From: Liriodendron chinense
Lineage: Eukaryota > Streptophyta > Magnoliopsida > Magnoliales > Magnoliaceae
Direction of reading: 5' to 3'
Length of the DNA stretch: 64,000 bases
Assembly (NCBI GenBank): GCA_003013855.2
Contig: ML058507.1
Coordinates: forward strand, 4,402,001 to 4,466,000
The notes below the pieces were generated by a model. That model worked only from the letters and a program-made list of their open reading frames with translations. It did no database searches and had not been told where the DNA came from. Each line of letters opens with the position of its first letter. The stretch's first letter is position 1. Both the position numbers and the translations under genes were made by a program. Shown here piece after piece: positions 32,700 through 43,458 of this stretch.

Positions 32700-34496
32700 T
32701 GTTCGCTCGCCTCAAGTGTAAGGCTGTGATGTAGTAATAATTCTCAGTAAGACCAAGGTCGATCCACAGGAAAAGAGGTAAACAATTCCAAGTACTCTAA
32801 TAACTAGAATCTAAGAAGTTTAAGAAAGTAGTTTTTCACATGAAATAGGAAAATCTGAAAATAAGAAGAACTAGAGCATCAAGGATCCACTTGTAGTAGT
32901 CCAATGCCAATCCATTCATCCAAGCATAACACAATTAGAATCAAAGTCCTATCTCTCATCTAATTGGAAGATATAACATTCAAGCACAACAATCCCACTC
33001 AAATCTGAAAATCAGATTTCTAGTTCTAATGAAGCACATAGAACTTGAACTTGTAGCCTTTGGAGTAACAGCCATGCCAAGAGACTATGGCATGCTCAAG
33101 GGTTACTACAATTCGAATTCAAACAACCCAATCATGGTAATCTCAGAGAATTGCAAGGAACTCATGTCCGGCGTACACAAACTCTCATAAAACTTCTAAA
33201 AAACCAAACTTTATTCAAACTAGAACTTAAAAATCCAAAATCAAAGTAAATGGTACTTAAAGAAACAAATTAAAGCATTGATACAAACTACAAACTTCAC
33301 CTCTTAGTTCTAGCTAAGAGGTTAACTAGAAGAAAACATTAAAAACTAGAAACTAGAATTAGAAGAAGAAGAAAACTAGTTGTAGGAGGCTAGGAAGCCT
33401 CATAGGTCTTGATCTCTTTGCTCCCCACGTTGCTAGATTTGGAATAGAAAAGAGCACCTCCTTTTATAATACAGTAAGAGTACCGCAACATAATAGATTT
33501 TGTTTCGCTTCGTACGGCTTAACCAATGGTCGGATTGCCTTCAAATTTGATTTCTAGCTTCCTTGTAATGTGATATTCCTCATACATGATTTAGATTTTC
33601 AAAATTATCTTCTGAATGGGCCCACCAATCAGATCAGCAACCGCCTCTTAAAATCGCACAATTCGGGTACCTTCAGAACCAGTCATCTTGCTTTCAACGC
33701 TCCGGAGTGTACAGAGGTCGGATTAATTTTAAATTTTGAACATTGGTAGAAAACTTCCTCATCTACATGATGAATGGATTAGATTGTCCAAAACAATTCC
33801 AGAATATGGTCCAAAAATTAGAACACTTAGGGCTTTTATAGCATCTGCGTAGTTAGATCTTTCTGGATGGTCCATCTTTCTTCAACCGGTACAATCAAAC
33901 CACACATCCTTTTGATCTAAAACTTTTGTGGTTATTCATATATGGATGTGGTCTAAAATATGGTCAAAGTAGATTCTTCATATCATCAATAATGGGTCAC
34001 CTGGACCGGCCCAAAGTGGAACAGCGAAATGTGGAACTTTCTGGATAGTTCGTATTCGTAGCTCCGATCGACACGAAACACTTGGGTTATTTCGGCGTCG
34101 AGCTCCTCTTCGACATGAATGTGTTGGATTTCCAAATATCATCAAGATGGACCCAAAAAACTGGTCCAAAAAACCAGACACGGGAATAGCCTGCTGTTTG
34201 GAATCTGATAGTGTGAACTGCATGGCCGACCGGTCAAGACCGGTCTAGCCTTGTTTTTTTTGACATTTTCTTTCTTTCTTTCTTCTTCCCTCTCCTCTCC
34301 TTGCCTTCTCCTTTCTTTGATCCACTTTGGCCTTCATCTAAAGCTCCTAAATGTGCCTCTTTTGGTCTCCAATTGGGTGAAGTCACTCTCATTCCTACAA
34401 TCACAAAACAAGCATTAGATGGGCTTTTTAAACATGAAAACCATGCATATAATGTGATGTAATGGGTCGGCAAATGTATAAATTGGAGGTTCAACA
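32700..34496 (-). repeat. 5' LTR of element C
   Basis: The plus strand runs from TGTTCGCTCGCCTCAAG to GGAGGTTCAACA (1797 bp). The TATA box is on the minus strand at 33460-33468. One ACCGGT palindrome pair lies at 34222-34245. About 33825-34250 is close to LTR F at the window start, so F and C share a family. Confidence 0.88.
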
Positions 34497-35040
34497 ACGG
34501 ACGCATTACATAGTCCGAATGACATCCTTCGATAAGCAAAAGTACCAAATGGGCATGTGAATGTGGTTTTCTCTTGGTCTTCCGGGGCAATTTCTATTTG
34601 GTTGTACTCGAAGTAGCCTTCAAGGAAGCAATAGTAGTAATGACCCGCCAACCTCTCTGATATTTGGTCTATGAATGGATGAGGAAAGTGATCTTTCAAT
34701 GTAACGGTGTTGAGCTTCTTATAATCAATACACATTCACCAACCGGTTGTTAATCTAGTCGGTATAAACTCGTTGTTGGCATTTTCAATAATGGTGATAC
34801 TGGACTTTTTAAGGATAACTTGGGTTGGACTCACCCATTGGCTATCCTAGATGAGGTAGATGATACCTACATCTAGAAGCTTAAGCACATCGGCTTTAAC
34901 AACCTCCATCATGTCTAGATTTAACCGTCTTTGAGGTTTTCTAGTCATTTTGGCATTATCCTCGAGGTGGATCTAGTGAGTACAAACCAAAGGGTCAATC
35001 CCCTTAAGCTCCGTTATTGTGCATCCAATGGCTCCTCTAT
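34497..35040 (-). pseudogene. pol: Reverse transcriptase fragment of G
   Basis: From right to left the minus strand reads a decayed RT N terminus, then MCIDYKKLNTVTLKDHFPHP, CFLEGYFEYNQIEIAPEDQE and TFAYRRMSFGLCNA, where it is cut at 34497 by C. The catalytic YxDD part is not in the window. Confidence 0.8.
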
Positions 35041-36429
35041 GTTCTTTGAGCATGTCTATCAATTTCACTCTTGATCTTTTCCTAAGTGGGAGGCAATGGC
35101 CACTGAGTATGTTTCCTCTTGACTTAAGTAAACATATTTAAGCTTGGATGGTAAAGGTTTTAGGTCAAGCTTCGGCGGTTGAATACTAGATGGTAGAGGC
35201 TTTGATATAGTTTGTGGCAATTTTTTAAAATTATGCCTCCACCGATCAATATTAACTACCAACTTCTCTTCCTCTAATGCTTGTACAATTTCAGAGATGA
35301 TGGGGTCTTTAGAGTCCTTGAAGTGTGCCAAGCATGTCTCCAAAGTTTCAGGCATGTCAAGTTGAAGGAGCTCTTCTTCCTCAAAATATTCAATCATGTT
35401 TAGCTCATGGGGCTCATCATCATCATCATCTTGCCTTTTGCACATGTGGAACACATTCACCTCTAATGTCATGTTCCCGAAAGACAATTTCATCACCCCA
35501 TTTTCGAAAATTGATATTGTATTTGATGTAGCCAAGAATGGGCGGCCTAGAATAACTGGTATTTAAGTGTTTGTATCCATAACTGGTTGTGTGTCCAAGA
35601 CGATGAAGTGATCTACCGAGTAGTAAAACTTGTCAACTTGGACTAAAACGTCATCAATCATCCCTCTCGATACTCGGATGGATCTATCAGTAAGTCACAA
35701 CATAGTTTTGGTGGGTTTTAATTCACCAAGACCCAATTGCTCATATACTGATAAGGGAATTGAATTCACGCTTGCCCCCAAATCTAGCAATGCACACTCT
35801 ATCCGGTAGTCACCAATAATGCAGAAAATTGTGGGACTACCGGAATCCTTATATTTTGGAGGGGTTTTTTAGGTAAGAATGACACTCACTTGTTTATTAA
35901 GAATGGCATTTTATTGCATAATATATTTACGTTTGGTTGTGCATAAGTCTTTAAGGAACATAGCATAAGAGGGAATTTGTTTAATTGCATGAAGCAAAGG
36001 AATGTTGATTTTAACTTGTTTGAAAATCTCTAGAATGCCATGAGGGTTAACAAGAGGTTTGGGTGCAATCAACCATGATGGCAAAGGCGCAACGGGCTTA
36101 TATTCTTGTTCCTTCATTCGTGGGGCTAAGCTAGATCGATTCTCATCCTTAGAATCTTCCAGATCATTAGGCTTATCAGCCTTCACCGAAATAGATTTAT
36201 CAATTTATTTACCACTTCTGAGTGTGGTAATAGACTTAGCTTACTCCACGTGGTGGTAGGAGAGATTAGGGATGCTTTCTTCAAATATTGGTTTGGGGTT
36301 TAGCTGAGGTTTGGCTGGAAAGGTCCCTTCCCTAACGTTTAAGCGTCCCTTGATTTCCTCAACCGAAACTTTCAATTCCTGGAACATTTGCTGGTTAGTC
36401 TGATTTATTTTCGTTTGCCCTTACATAAA
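35041..36429 (-). pseudogene. pol: Gag end and protease of G
   Basis: The stretch encodes KADKPNDLEDSKDENRSSLAP, VKINIPLLHAIKQIPSYAMFL, the protease site CALLDLGASVNSIPLSVYEQLG and VILGRPFLATSN. The linker LSFGNMTLEVNVFHMCKRQ follows, then KLPQTISKPLPSSIQPPKLD entering RT. Stops are scattered; the longest open part is 35065-35535. Confidence 0.8.
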
Positions 36430-38099
36430 TGTTCGCTTCCCCAAGTGTAGGGTTGCGAAGTAGTAATAAACTCGGTAAGACCGAGGTCGATCCACAGAGA
36501 CTTATGTAGAATTTCACAAACTCATCCACAAGTATCTATTGAAATCTATTAACCAGAATGTTGTATGAAATTGATATGAGTAACAAAAGTTGAATTAAAT
36601 CGAAAGTAACTAATTATAAGAAGGCACTAAGGGTTCGAGGATCCACTTGTAGCAATCCTCAATGTTCAATCCGCTGTGGTTTCTTATTCTCTCAACTAGA
36701 ATCGACATTCCTGTCTATCTAGTCGGATGATAAAGCTGTTAAACCAAACAGTCTGTAATATGTAAGTTCTATGCATAAGATTCACTCAATGCAGGCTGAT
36801 CTGAGCATGCTCAATTGCATAGGTCATTCCCCTTTCCAAAAGGTCTAGTTCACAATCATAACCATCCTCAAGTCCTGTCACAAGACAAGGCTAGATCAGG
36901 ATTTGAACTGGATTCAAATCACATGCACAGTCCATACACATTACAAAAAAATCAGAAAAGTAGAACTTTGGTAGGAAGTTCCTTTATGAAGAACATAGTA
37001 CTAGAGCGCACTCCGATTCCTCGGATCATACAGGTCTAGACCGTTACAAACGAATTAAGAAGTTAAGTAATTCTCCCAAACATCCATGAGTCATCACAAG
37101 ACTAAGAAAAATTACTCAAAAACTTGTATAAACTTCAAACCATAGTTCATAATCATGAATTCCATACTTAAAACCACTTAACTACGAATTGAAACATCTT
37201 GGATCCACTACAAGCTTCACCCTTAGCCCTAGCTAAGAGGTTTAGCTGCTCATGATCCAAGGAAACATGAAACAACTATAAAAAGCATGAAAACAGCAAA
37301 GCAAACCAAAAGGAGTTGTGAAACTCCAATCTCCACTTCCACAGCCTCCAACCTCGCTTGAACCCTTCTAGGATACCCTAGGAACAATCCCTAGGTGTCT
37401 TTTTATAGTCTGGAGGCTCCACAACTTCGGAAGAATCGAGAAATTGCGTAATACTTACGCAGCGCAGAGAAAATCGGACTATATCTGGAAGTTGCTAACT
37501 TCTTACGCACAGCCGACCGGTCACGACCGGTGGGTCTCGATATACAATCATTCCAGCAAGTATGGCCGACCGGTCATGACCGGTCGGCCGTGTTCAATCA
37601 TCAGTCCAGCAAGCACGTCCGACCGGTCATGACCGGTCGGACGTTTTCATTCATATTGCAGCAGCAATGATCGACCGGTCATCACCGGTCGGTCCTCTTC
37701 ATTGAAACTCCAGTGACCATGTCCGACCGGTCATGACCGGTCGGACGTCTTCAGCAACATCCTAACATGCATGGCAGATCAGTCCCTGACCGGTCTGGCT
37801 TCCTTGGCCGACCGGTCATGACCGGTCAGCCTCTTTTTCTCATTGTTTTTCTTTCTTTCTTTCTTCTGCTTTCTTCTTTCCTTACTTCTTCCTTTGCTTT
37901 CTCTCTTCTTTTCTTCTTTGATCTTCAAATAATCTTCATCAGAATGATCCCAAATGAGTCCTTTTTGTCTTCAATTGAGTGGAGTTCACTCTTATTCCTG
38001 TAGTCACAAAACATGCATTGGATTAGCCTACAAACCATACAAACCTTGCACAATGAGTGATGAATTGGGGTTAGAATATGCACAATTAAGAGCTCAACA
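36430..38099 (-). repeat. 3' LTR of H
   Basis: The plus strand runs from TGTTCGCTTCCCCAAG to AAGAGCTCAACA (1670 bp). The minus-strand TATA box (TATAAAAAG) is at 37399-37407, and the palindrome array is upstream of it in LTR sense. Confidence 0.95.
37513..37830. repeat. Array of ACCGGT palindromes, ~52-bp period, in the 3' LTR of H
   Basis: Units start at 37513, 37566, 37619, 37671, 37723, about 37776 (degenerate) and 37808. The core is CCGACCGGTCA followed by its reverse complement. Bases outside the core also pair within a unit: GGCC with GGCC at 37564, and GTCC with GGAC at 37617 and 37721. GCCGAC at the unit edge matches the DRE/CRT core sequence, which may be coincidence. Confidence 0.92.
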
Positions 38100-39225
38100 C
38101 ACCCCCCAACCAGCATTTTGCTAGTCCTGAGCAAAACATGCGTGAAACTAATCCCATTCTTCAAAACTCAACTCTCTTTCAGAAACCATCCTTCTATGCA
38201 TTCCAAGGTTCATAAGCGTAAGATTCAGAAAGATTAGGCGTCTAAGGTTGGAACCGTAAATCCTCAAGACATAATAGGCATTCATATGAGATTTTCGCTG
38301 ATTGGTTGATAAATAGAAGGATTTGAACAAATTCAATCTAGTGTGGGTGGTGAAGATTCATCCCATGATTTTCTAGGATTTCCTTCTTCATAGATCAACT
38401 AGACTATAGAACTCAAGGTACACAGCCAATGACAGGAATTTGCCTTATCGTCCTTCCGACGACTTTCACACTACGTCCCATTTTCGGCTTTGGTTACGGG
38501 TAGACCATCCCCCGGTTGGTAGTAGGTAGCCCTAATCGGAATTTTCCACCGTTTTTCCATCATTCCCAATTTCATCCTTCCTTTTCCTTTTTCTTTTTAA
38601 ATTAGATAGGATTTTTAAAAATCCATATCTTTCATTATTTTCCCATGGACAAGGATGGACAAAGTACCCCGGCCTGATTTCTTAATACCTTAATTCAAAG
38701 TCTAGCTAATCCATAAATCACATAATCCCTTCAACTCATGAAAATCGTGTAATGTGAACTAGGTGTAAAAGTGTTCAGGTTTTCTATCAATCACAAAAAT
38801 AGGGGAGTTCACATATAAAAACCATTATGCTATGAGAGATTCCAGATATCCAGCCCCATACACTTCATATCTCCTCCTCTTATGCTCATATCAACTTGAA
38901 AGCATAGAACCGGTGTTTTTCCAAAAGAGTTTCGAATATTTGAAAAATCGAAAAAATTTCCACATGATTGCTTGAAATGTTGCAAAACGCTGGATTCATC
39001 CAGTGATCCTACACCCCCCAACCAAATCTTGCGTTGTCCTCAATGTAAAAGATGTGCAATGAGCAAAACATGAGAGCAATTTGAAAATACAAGGGAGTGA
39101 GGAATGATAGTACCTGAGAGAGTGAAAAGTGGAAAGCTTCCTCCTTCTAACAAACCTATGAAAAAGAAAACAAAAGTAGCAAAATCCTAATCCTAACTAC
39201 GCTATACCTCCATCAGACTAGGAGA
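38100..39225 (-). other. 3' untranslated region and polypurine tracts of H
   Basis: The tract next to the LTR reads GGTTGGGGGGTG on the minus strand (38100-38112). A second copy with the same core lies at 39012-39024, beside CATTGAGGACAACG. No gene was found here; the short frames are chance. Confidence 0.8.
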
Positions 39226-40245
39226 TCAATCATCTTGATACACAGGATCATTCAGAGGTATGGGCATACCTTCTGAAGGTAAATTCTCAAAGAACGGCTT
39301 TAATCGCTGCCCATTTGCTTTAAAAATGTTGCCGTTCCTTGGATTCAACAGCTCGACAGTCCCATATGGATAAACAGTTTGCACAATGTAGGGATAGGTC
39401 CATCGAGATCTCAATTTTTCTGAAAATAGATGTAAGCGAGAATTATACATGAGGACTTTTTGATTGATCGTGAATGTCTTGCGAAGAATATTCTTATCAT
39501 GGAATATCTTCGTCTTGTCCTTGTAAATTCTCGCATTCTCATAAGCTTCATTCCGGATTTCCGCAAGTTCATTCAATTGTAATTTGCGTAACGAGCTTGC
39601 CTTGTCAGAATTGAAATTCATCTTCTTAATAGCCCAATATGCCCTATGTTCCAACTCCACAGGCAAGTGACAAGCCTTCCCATAGACAAGTCTATAGGGA
39701 GACATTCCAATAGGGGTTTTGAAAGCTGTACGGTAAGCCCAAAGCGCATCGGTAAGCCGAAGCGACCAATCCTTGCGATCGGGGTTCACCGTTTTCTCTA
39801 AAATGTGTTTAATCTCCCTATTAGATATCTCAGCTTGACCACTAGTTTGTGGGTGATAGGGAGTGCTCACTTTGTGTGTTACGCCATATTTCTTCATTAA
39901 GGCTTCAAAAGGGCGATTGTAAAAGTGAGACCCTCCATCACTTATGATGACTCGAGGCGTTCCAAACCGGGAAAGAATATTTTCTTTTAAAAATCTAATG
40001 ACCGTTTTATGGTCATTATTCCGGCAAGGGATAGCCTCGACCCATTTGGAAACATAGTCGACGGCAAGCAAGATGTATAGGTTTCCAAAAGAAGATGGGA
40101 ATGGGCCCATGAAATCGATGCCCCAATAGTAAAAAATTTCGATTATTAAGATGGGATTGAGTGGCATCATATTTCTACGGGAGATTCCCCCTAATTTCTG
40201 ACAAGGTTCACAAGCTTTGCAAAACTCATGTGTGTCTTTGAACAT
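39226..40245 (-). CDS. pol: Integrase of H
   Basis: Integrase zinc domain end FCKACEPCQKLGG, then catalytic D in WGIDFMGPF, D in IISDGGSHF and E in TSGQAEISNREIKH, and the C terminus ending NDPVYQDD as in B. The HH part of the zinc domain (FCHSKACGGHFSAKK) lies just upstream, across a TAG at 40252-40254 that would be TGG (CGFYWPT in B). The reading frame is the same on both sides, so the ATG used here is not the true start. Confidence 0.92.
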   Translation of the reverse strand: MFKDTHEFCKACEPCQKLGGISRRNMMPLNPILIIEIFYYWGIDFMGPFPSSFGNLYILLAVDYVSKWVEAIPCRNNDHKTVIRFLKENILSRFGTPRVIISDGGSHFYNRPFEALMKKYGVTHKVSTPYHPQTSGQAEISNREIKHILEKTVNPDRKDWSLRLTDALWAYRTAFKTPIGMSPYRLVYGKACHLPVELEHRAYWAIKKMNFNSDKASSLRKLQLNELAEIRNEAYENARIYKDKTKIFHDKNILRKTFTINQKVLMYNSRLHLFSEKLRSRWTYPYIVQTVYPYGTVELLNPRNGNIFKANGQRLKPFFENLPSEGMPIPLNDPVYQDD

Positions 40246-40251
40246 CGTGGG

Positions 40252-42180
40252 CTAATAAAACCCACATTGCAGAATTTTCGCTGTGGTCTTCTTAGCTGAA
40301 AAGTGGCCACCACATGCTTTAGAATGACAGAAGGAGATGATACTTTGTTGTTCATCATCTGGGACACATCTCCTTATGATTTGATCGGGACAATACTTGA
40401 ATAAGTATGGGTCGTCCCATAGGAATTTCTGCACCTCCGAGAAGAATCCATCCTTATCTTGCTTTTTCCAATATGTAGGAATTGTACCTGTAGCAAGATA
40501 GTTAGCAATGTCCGCATACCATGGTAATTGGGAAACAACAAAAAGTTGTTCATCAGGGAACATGTCATTGATTGCAGTCGTTTCAGGGGAATCAGTGAGG
40601 ACAAGTCGAGAGAGGTGGTCAGCTACTACATTCTCTACTCCTTTCTTATCACGTATTTCTATGTCTAATTCTTGGAGTAGAAGGATCCATCTTAACAACC
40701 GTGGTTTAGCATCCTTCTTAGAAAGAAGATACTTAAGCGCGGCATGGTCAGTGAATATAATGATCTTGGATCCAATTAAGTAGGATCTAAACTTGTCCAA
40801 GGCAAAAACTACGGCTAAAAGTTCTTTTTCAGTAGTGGTGTAGTTTGCTTGGGTTGAGTTTAGGGTTCTACTTGCATAGTAGATGACACATGGCTTTTTA
40901 TCTTTTCTTTGGCCTAGCACGGCCCCAATAGCATAGTCGCTAGGATCGCACATAATCTCAAAAGGGAGGCTCCAATCAGGTGGTTGCATTATTAGAGCGC
41001 ATGTCAACATACCTTTAAGGGTGGTAAAGGCCTTTTGACATTCTTCATTCCACTCGAATGAATTTTCCTTTTGAAGTAGGTTACATAAAGGGTGAGAGAG
41101 TGAACTGAAGTCCTTTATAAACCTTCTGTAAAATCCTGCGTGTCCTAAAAAGGACCGGATATCTCGTATGCTTTTGGGTGGTGGGAGGTTAGAGATAAGA
41201 TCAATTTTTTCCTTGTCCACCTCAATTCCATTTTGTGAAACGATATGGCCAAGTACAATTCCCTTTTGAACCATGAAGTGACACTTCTCCCAATTGAGCA
41301 CAAGGTTCTTCTCTTCACATCTTTTCAGCACAGATTTCAAGTGCTCAAGGCACTCATCAAAGCTACAACCGAATACGAAAAAATCGTCCATGAAGACTTT
41401 GAGAATGGTCCCCACCATGTCAGAAAAGATGCTCATCATGCAACGCTGAAAGGTGGCAGGGGCATTACATAGTCCAAAGGGCATCCATCGATAGGCGAAC
41501 GTGCCAAATGGACATGTGAATGTAGTCTTTTCTTGGTCTTCACGGGCAATTTCTATTTGGTTGTACCCTGAATAGCCATCAAGGAAGCAAAAGTGGGAAT
41601 GACCCGCCAACCGTTCTAAAATCTGATCAACAAACGGTAGGGGGAAGTGATCTTTCCTCGTGACAGTGTTTAGCTTCCTGTAGTCAATGCACATTCTCCA
41701 ACCGGTTGTGACTCTAGTTGGCACGAGTTCGTTATTGGCATTAGCTACAATGGTTATTCCGGATTTCTTAGGCACCACTTGAGTTGGACTCACCCATTGG
41801 CTATCGGATATTGGGTAAATGTTACCTACATCCAATAGTTTCACCACTTCGGCCTTAGCCACATCCTTCATGTTTGGATTTAGTCGTCTTTGTGGTTGCC
41901 AGGATGTCTTTGCATTTTCCTCAAGGTGTATGCGGTGAGTACAAATCAGTGGATCTATGCCTTTGAGATCCGCAATTGACCATCCGATGGCACTCTTGTG
42001 CTCTAATAAAGTGGTTATTAGCCTACTCTCTTGTTCCTCATCCAAGTGGGAAGAAATCACCACTGGATATGTCTCATCTCGACCTAAATAAGCATACTTT
42101 AGCTCACTTGGCAATGGTTTTAGGTCGAGTGTTGGTGCCTTGATGTTGGATGGGAGGGCCTTGTTCTCATTTACAGGCAA
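40252..42180 (-). CDS. pol: Reverse transcriptase and RNase H of H
   Basis: RT motifs are MCIDYRKLNTVTRKDHFPLP, CFLDGYSGYNQIEIA, TFAYRWMPFGLCNAPATFQR and the catalytic VFMDDFFVF (MDD on plus positions 41383-41391). RNase H includes PFEIMCDPSDYAIGAVLG, TTEKELLAVVFALDKFRSYL, IIFTDHAALKYL and VENVVADHLSRL, with the segment missing from B intact. The frame is the same as that of gag and protease upstream, separated by a TAA at 42184-42186. The protein would make and degrade the RNA/DNA hybrid inside the particle. Confidence 0.93.
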   Translation of the reverse strand: MPVNENKALPSNIKAPTLDLKPLPSELKYAYLGRDETYPVVISSHLDEEQESRLITTLLEHKSAIGWSIADLKGIDPLICTHRIHLEENAKTSWQPQRRLNPNMKDVAKAEVVKLLDVGNIYPISDSQWVSPTQVVPKKSGITIVANANNELVPTRVTTGWRMCIDYRKLNTVTRKDHFPLPFVDQILERLAGHSHFCFLDGYSGYNQIEIAREDQEKTTFTCPFGTFAYRWMPFGLCNAPATFQRCMMSIFSDMVGTILKVFMDDFFVFGCSFDECLEHLKSVLKRCEEKNLVLNWEKCHFMVQKGIVLGHIVSQNGIEVDKEKIDLISNLPPPKSIRDIRSFLGHAGFYRRFIKDFSSLSHPLCNLLQKENSFEWNEECQKAFTTLKGMLTCALIMQPPDWSLPFEIMCDPSDYAIGAVLGQRKDKKPCVIYYASRTLNSTQANYTTTEKELLAVVFALDKFRSYLIGSKIIIFTDHAALKYLLSKKDAKPRLLRWILLLQELDIEIRDKKGVENVVADHLSRLVLTDSPETTAINDMFPDEQLFVVSQLPWYADIANYLATGTIPTYWKKQDKDGFFSEVQKFLWDDPYLFKYCPDQIIRRCVPDDEQQSIISFCHSKACGGHFSAKKTTAKILQCGFY

Positions 42181-42183
42181 AGG

Positions 42184-43458
42184 TTAAATTGGGGCCCTCC
42201 ATCTTTTATTGTCAAGTACTGGCATCATCTCTAGAATGGCATCCATCTCTTGTATTGTGTAATCATTTGTCTCATGAGAATGGGCCATGCATGCCTCCAA
42301 AGGCTTGAAAAATAGTGATAAGGGGACTGTATCCTCCACGAATGATTCGATCATGTTTAATTCGTGGACATCATCATCAACTTCCCGCGGTTGTTTGCAT
42401 AACTCAAATATGTTAAGCTCAAGGGTCATATTTCCAAAGGACATTTGTACAAGTCCATTTCTACAATTGATAATGGCGTTTGAGGTAGCTAGAAACGGTC
42501 GTCCAAGTATGACGGAAATTTGAGCACTGGTGCCTATCACGGGATGTGTGTCCAAGACAATAAAATCTACTGGGTAGTAGAATTTATCAACTTGGACTAG
42601 AACATCCTCTATCATTCCTCTTGGTATCCGGATGGATCTATCAGCAAGTTGGCGTGTGGTTTTAGTGGGTTTCAATTCACCTAACCCAAGTTGTTCGTAG
42701 ACCGAGTATGGAATGAGATTCACACTTGCCCCCAAGTCGAGTAGGGCTTGTTTAATCTGGTAGTCTCCTATGATGCATGAGATGGTTGGACTACCTGGAT
42801 CCTTGTATTTTTGGGGCACCTCTTGTTTGATGATGGCGCTCAAATTCTCAGCCAAAAGAACTTTGTTGTGAACGTTATGTTTCCTTTTGACTGTACACAA
42901 TTCCTTTAGAAATTTGGCATATGATGGTATTTGTTTTATTGCATCCAACAGCGGGATGTTGATCTTCACCTGCTTGAAAACTTCCAGAATCTCCATATTT
43001 TTATCTAAAGGTTTAGGTGAAATCAACCTTTGTGGAAATGGGGCAACCGGCTTGTATTGTCTTTCCGGTTCTTTCTCTTGTGGAATATTGTTTGGGCTAT
43101 CATCCTCTTTGGGAATTTTCGGATCCTTAGGCTTTGAAGCCTTCACCGGATTAGATTTGTCAATTTCTTTCCCACTTCTCAAAGTGGTGATAGCTTGGAC
43201 ATGTTCCGTATGGTGGGAGGATAAGCTTGCATCTTGTATCTCATACTGGGTCCTTGGGTTAGGAAGAGGTTGAGCAGGAAGTGTGCCCTTCTCTCTAACA
43301 CTAAGGTAAGCTTCAACTCTAGCCAGAGATGTTTTCAATTCATTGATGGCTTGGTTTGAATTTTGATTGAATTTCAATTGCTCTTGCATGAACCCATCTA
43401 TTTTTAGAGAATTTGTCTTGTTATACTCATTTTGGACCGATACGAATGCACCCAACAT
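42184..43458 (-). CDS. pol: Gag C-terminal part and protease of H
   Basis: The first 150 residues are the hydrophilic Gag tail (ITTLRSGKEIDKSNPVKASK). Then come VKINIPLLDAIKQIPSYAKFL, the protease active site ALLDLGASVNLIPYSVYEQLG and VILGRPFLATSNAIINC. The section LSFGNMTLE-type linker (here MSFGNMTLELNIFEL) leads into RT. It shares one frame with gag upstream. Confidence 0.92.
   Translation of the reverse strand: MLGAFVSVQNEYNKTNSLKIDGFMQEQLKFNQNSNQAINELKTSLARVEAYLSVREKGTLPAQPLPNPRTQYEIQDASLSSHHTEHVQAITTLRSGKEIDKSNPVKASKPKDPKIPKEDDSPNNIPQEKEPERQYKPVAPFPQRLISPKPLDKNMEILEVFKQVKINIPLLDAIKQIPSYAKFLKELCTVKRKHNVHNKVLLAENLSAIIKQEVPQKYKDPGSPTISCIIGDYQIKQALLDLGASVNLIPYSVYEQLGLGELKPTKTTRQLADRSIRIPRGMIEDVLVQVDKFYYPVDFIVLDTHPVIGTSAQISVILGRPFLATSNAIINCRNGLVQMSFGNMTLELNIFELCKQPREVDDDVHELNMIESFVEDTVPLSLFFKPLEACMAHSHETNDYTIQEMDAILEMMPVLDNKRWRAPI

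Larger units (their letters stand above)
29192..34496 (-). mobile_element. Element C: non-autonomous Athila-related retrotransposon
   Basis: On the minus strand the order is 5' LTR (34496-32700), tRNA-Asp primer site (32693-32676), one long ORF (32433-30715), and an Athila-type 3' untranslated region broken by D at 29192. Only about 2 kb separates the primer site from the end of the ORF, and no protease, RT or integrase motif is present. It therefore must be copied by proteins of another Athila element. It sits inside the RT of G. Confidence 0.8.

Noticed and set aside
37513..37830. CRISPR-like array (regular spacing, palindromic repeats)
   Set aside because: Spacers are similar to each other, the sequence lies in plant LTRs in both orientations, and no cas gene exists; it is an LTR minisatellite.
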